Part shown: one piece after another, positions 5,422-7,256 of the stretch
How the letters are laid out: each line of letters opens with the position of its first letter
Numbering within the stretch: position 1 is the stretch's first letter
Assembly (NCBI GenBank): GCA_045546255.1
Contig: JAZQCK010000039.1
Coordinates: 1 to 7,256 of the forward strand
From: RGIG5612 sp045546255
GTDB lineage: Bacteria > Bacillota > Clostridia > Lachnospirales > Lachnospiraceae
Direction: 5' to 3'
Length of the DNA stretch: 7,256 nt
Translations under genes and position numbers: made by a program
The notes under the pieces: model-generated
Database searches by the model: none
What the model was told of the DNA's origin: nothing
The model's input: only the letters and a program-made list of their open reading frames with translations

Positions 5422-6351
5422 ATGCGCTACGTTGATTTTTTAAGTTTTAATTTATTCCAGGTAAAGTTGTTTTTAAAACTTGCGGAGACGCTTTCTTTCA
5501 CGAAAGCGGCAGAGATCTGCGGCGTGACCCAATCGGCGATGAGCCGCAATATCAAATCACTCGAAGATGCTTTAGGGATTCAGCTATTTATTCGTAGCAC
5601 GAATAAGGTTTCTTTGACTCCTGCGGGAAGGAGCATCTACAGCGATTGGAAAAACTTTTACCAGTATATGGAAGAGGCGGTCTATAAAGGCGCACGGATC
5701 CAGGAAGGGAAAATGGATCAGCTTCAGATCGGGATGAGCACCGTCATTAACATCATGCCGGAGCTGCATCCGTTTCTGCGGGAGTTCAAAAAAAGTCATC
5801 CGCAGATTGAAATCACGATCTCAAGGACTGACGACAATGATTCGGCTAAACTGTTAAATAGCAAGGAAGTGGATGTTGTCTTCCAGTATGTAGCTCCGGA
5901 GATGCAAGAGCAAAACTTGAAGAAAGAAGTGCTTGCGCTTTCGCCCATGGTCTTATATATGTTGAAGAGCAATCCGCTCGCTGCTAAAGAACACATCAAA
6001 ATCGAAGATCTGAGAGCACAAAATATTGTTGTCTATTCAACGGATGCGATGCTAAGTCATGAGGAGTTTACGAGGCGCTTCTTTGAAGAAAATCAAATTT
6101 CGCCGCGACTTAAAACTGTCTTTCACGAAGTCGGCGATATTGTTACAAACCTTCAGGATGATGACGAAATCGCCTTGAGCGGAAGATATCATCCGGAGCG
6201 CTTTAACCCACTGTATATAGCAAAGGAGATCGGAGAGCCACGATTTGAGTTGGGCATTCTAATGCGAAATGAAGATTCTCCTGAAAGCCCGGCAAGACAA
6301 TTCTTTGATTATATTTGCAATCACAAAGAAGATATGTTCAAAACGCAATAA
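5422..6351 (+). CDS. LysR-type transcriptional regulator
   Basis: This 309-residue regulator has the usual LysR length. The N-terminal winged helix-turn-helix (residues about 10-70) shows the family pattern: FLKLAETLSFTKAAEICGVT, QSAMSRNIKSLEDALGIQLF, then VSLTPAG. Residues about 95-300 form the two-lobed effector-binding domain, beginning with QLQIGMS. The ATG at 5422 fits the family's start better than the GTG at 5416 two codons earlier; neither has a convincing Shine-Dalgarno sequence (TGAAGTG only). The start is only 22 bases from the -35 of the divergent antisense-RNA promoter, so a regulator bound at its own promoter could affect that RNA too. No strong plus-strand promoter is visible (a weak TATATA lies at 5374-5379). 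LysR proteins usually control a neighbour or themselves; the URO-D-type gene just downstream is the likeliest target. The effector is unknown. Confidence 0.93.
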   Translation: MRYVDFLSFNLFQVKLFLKLAETLSFTKAAEICGVTQSAMSRNIKSLEDALGIQLFIRSTNKVSLTPAGRSIYSDWKNFYQYMEEAVYKGARIQEGKMDQLQIGMSTVINIMPELHPFLREFKKSHPQIEITISRTDDNDSAKLLNSKEVDVVFQYVAPEMQEQNLKKEVLALSPMVLYMLKSNPLAAKEHIKIEDLRAQNIVVYSTDAMLSHEEFTRRFFEENQISPRLKTVFHEVGDIVTNLQDDDEIALSGRYHPERFNPLYIAKEIGEPRFELGILMRNEDSPESPARQFFDYICNHKEDMFKTQ

Positions 6352-6378
6352 CTGTTGCAGATTTGTAATTTCACATGG

Positions 6379-6416
6379 CTCCCACTGCCAAGATACAATG
6401 GCAGTGGGAGTTTTTT
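6379..6416 (+). terminator. Rho-independent terminator of the LysR gene
   Basis: A perfect 12-bp stem, CTCCCACTGCCA (6379-6390) with TGGCAGTGGGAG (6399-6410), has an 8-base loop and six Ts at 6411-6416. It separates the regulator from the downstream gene. Confidence 0.95.
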
Positions 6417-6420
6417 GATT

Positions 6421-6490
6421 GGAGACAGGGGAGACAGGGGACGATTCTTTGTCTCCAATAAATAGAGGCAGAGAACCGTCCCCTCTCTCC
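6421..6490. repeat. REP-like inverted repeat upstream of the URO-D-type gene (variant ends)
   Basis: The arm at 6430-6456, itself bounded by GGAGACA...TTGTCTCC, matches the reverse complement of 6464-6490 at 22 of 27 positions. It shares the exact core AGAACCGTCCCC (6472-6483) with the lysA-leader element but has GGAGAC/GTCTCC ends instead of GTGAC/GTCAC. An extra GGAGACAGG unit precedes it at 6421-6429, giving a short tandem duplication. It ends 6 bases before the next gene's AAGGAGG ribosome binding site. No promoter for that gene is visible outside it. Confidence 0.8.
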
Positions 6491-6510
6491 ATGATTAAGG
6501 AGGATGGATT

Positions 6511-7256
6511 ATGCCGGGACCAATGATGAATGAAGCAGGGAAAGCAGCTTTTATGCTTCAAAGAGAAGCAGGGCTTACACCACGCGAAAATGCAAAGATG
6601 GCCTATGCGCACAAGATTCCATACTGGATCCCAAATATCTTTTTGGATCTTTGGACGGTGCAGCCGGTTATGGAAGTAGAGCGTTACTTTGGCCACGACA
6701 AGGGCGAGGATGCATGGGGCGTGGAGTGGACCTATGTTGAAGAAATGGGCGCTCCGATGCCGACTCCGGGAAAACATCTTTTTGAAGATATTGAGGATTG
6801 GGAACGCTGCGTGAAGTTTCCGGATCTGGATGCGATCGACTGGAAAGCCCGGGCAGAGGATGATATGCGTGTCGATATGATGGTGACAGGAGCGACAGGT
6901 CAAAAGACCTATATGCCGGACGGCCAGACGATCTATGATCCCAATAAAATGGGAATGGCGATGATCTTAAATGGCATGTTTGAGCGGCTCCATGCCATGA
7001 TGGGCTTTGATAATGCGCTGATGGCTTTGGCAATCGACGAAGATGCCTCATTCGCATATTTCGAAAAGATGGCAGATTATAAGATCAAGTTCTTCCAAAA
7101 AGTCGGAGAACATTATCCGGTTGATATTATTAATGCACATGATGACTATGGTTCTTCGGACCGTATGCTCATGAGCCCTGATACATGGAGAAGACTGATC
7201 AAACCGAACTTGAAACGCATGGTGGATGCGGTCCATGATATGGGACTGATTTATCA
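6511..7256 (+). CDS. Uroporphyrinogen decarboxylase-fold (methyltransferase-type) protein, 3' end outside window
   Basis: The first 248 codons of an open frame; relatives are usually about 350-400 residues, so roughly a third is missing. AAGGAGGA (6497-6504) is 6 bases before the ATG. Recognisable URO-D features are LTPRENAKMAYAHKIPYWIP near the N-terminus, the WGVEW box (about 69-73), and DIINAHDDYGSSDRMLMSPD followed by WRRLIKPNLKRMVDAVHDMG. This last block normally leads straight into a zinc-binding H-x-C-G motif, which lies just past the window edge. True heme-pathway HemE is usually accompanied by other heme genes; none is here, and this sequence looks more like the MtaA/MtvB-type relatives that move methyl groups between corrinoid proteins, methoxylated compounds and cofactors. 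Which reaction it runs cannot be told. No corrinoid protein gene is visible within the window. It follows a LysR gene but is separated from it by a strong terminator. Confidence 0.8.
   Translation, partial: MPGPMMNEAGKAAFMLQREAGLTPRENAKMAYAHKIPYWIPNIFLDLWTVQPVMEVERYFGHDKGEDAWGVEWTYVEEMGAPMPTPGKHLFEDIEDWERCVKFPDLDAIDWKARAEDDMRVDMMVTGATGQKTYMPDGQTIYDPNKMGMAMILNGMFERLHAMMGFDNALMALAIDEDASFAYFEKMADYKIKFFQKVGEHYPVDIINAHDDYGSSDRMLMSPDTWRRLIKPNLKRMVDAVHDMGLIY

Noticed and set aside
6259..6903. A 214-codon minus-strand frame opposite the end of the LysR gene and the URO-D-type gene
   Set aside because: It runs through a perfect 12-bp terminator and a repeat, and opposes two recognised genes.

Overview
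The window looks like a chromosomal segment of a low-to-mid GC, Gram-positive anaerobe, most likely a gut-type Clostridia/Eubacteriales member. Four things point there: strong GGAGG-type ribosome binding sites, a lysine riboswitch ahead of lysA, a Firmicutes-style type I toxin-antitoxin cassette, and a SipW/ER-type signal peptidase. Genus and species cannot be told from the sequence.

Layout. (1) 1-135 is the 3' end of an unrecognised gene; its last 11 bases overlap the start of the next. (2) 125-2317 (+) encodes a 730-residue lipoprotein esterase related to bacterial subtype B tannases. The catalytic Ser and His are recognisable. The segment that carries the galloyl-contact Lys/Glu in Lactobacillus plantarum tannase sits at the C-terminus here instead of between Ser and the acid, and a Gly-rich linker fills the vacated place. 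(3) 2318-2681 has no gene. It holds a nested palindrome and two terminators facing opposite ways, one for the esterase and one for lysA. (4) 2682-3995 (-) is lysA, diaminopimelate decarboxylase. Its leader (about 4002-4352, minus strand) contains a sigma-A promoter, a lysine riboswitch, an attenuator terminator and a REP-like inverted repeat just before the Shine-Dalgarno sequence. (5) 4509-5030 (+) is a signal peptidase with a Ser/His/Asp arrangement. (6) 5083-5400 is a compact type I toxin-antitoxin locus: a 27-residue membrane peptide, a convergent antisense RNA with a strong promoter, a shared bidirectional terminator, and direct repeats that let the two RNAs pair at the toxin's ribosome binding site. 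The design is like par/fst. (7) 5422-6351 (+) is a LysR-type regulator ending in a perfect 12-bp terminator. (8) After a second copy of the REP-like repeat, 6511-7256 (+) is the N-terminal part of a uroporphyrinogen-decarboxylase-fold (URO-D) protein of the kind often used as corrinoid methyltransferases; it runs off the window.

How the parts may work together. lysA is a self-contained lysine-controlled unit. The tannase-like esterase, the LysR regulator and the URO-D-type protein could together serve use of plant phenolics (ester cleavage, then O-demethylation), but they are not one operon here and this link is inference only. The most notable items are the rearranged tannase-like lipoprotein, the par/fst-like toxin locus, and the REP-like repeats in the 5' leaders of two genes.
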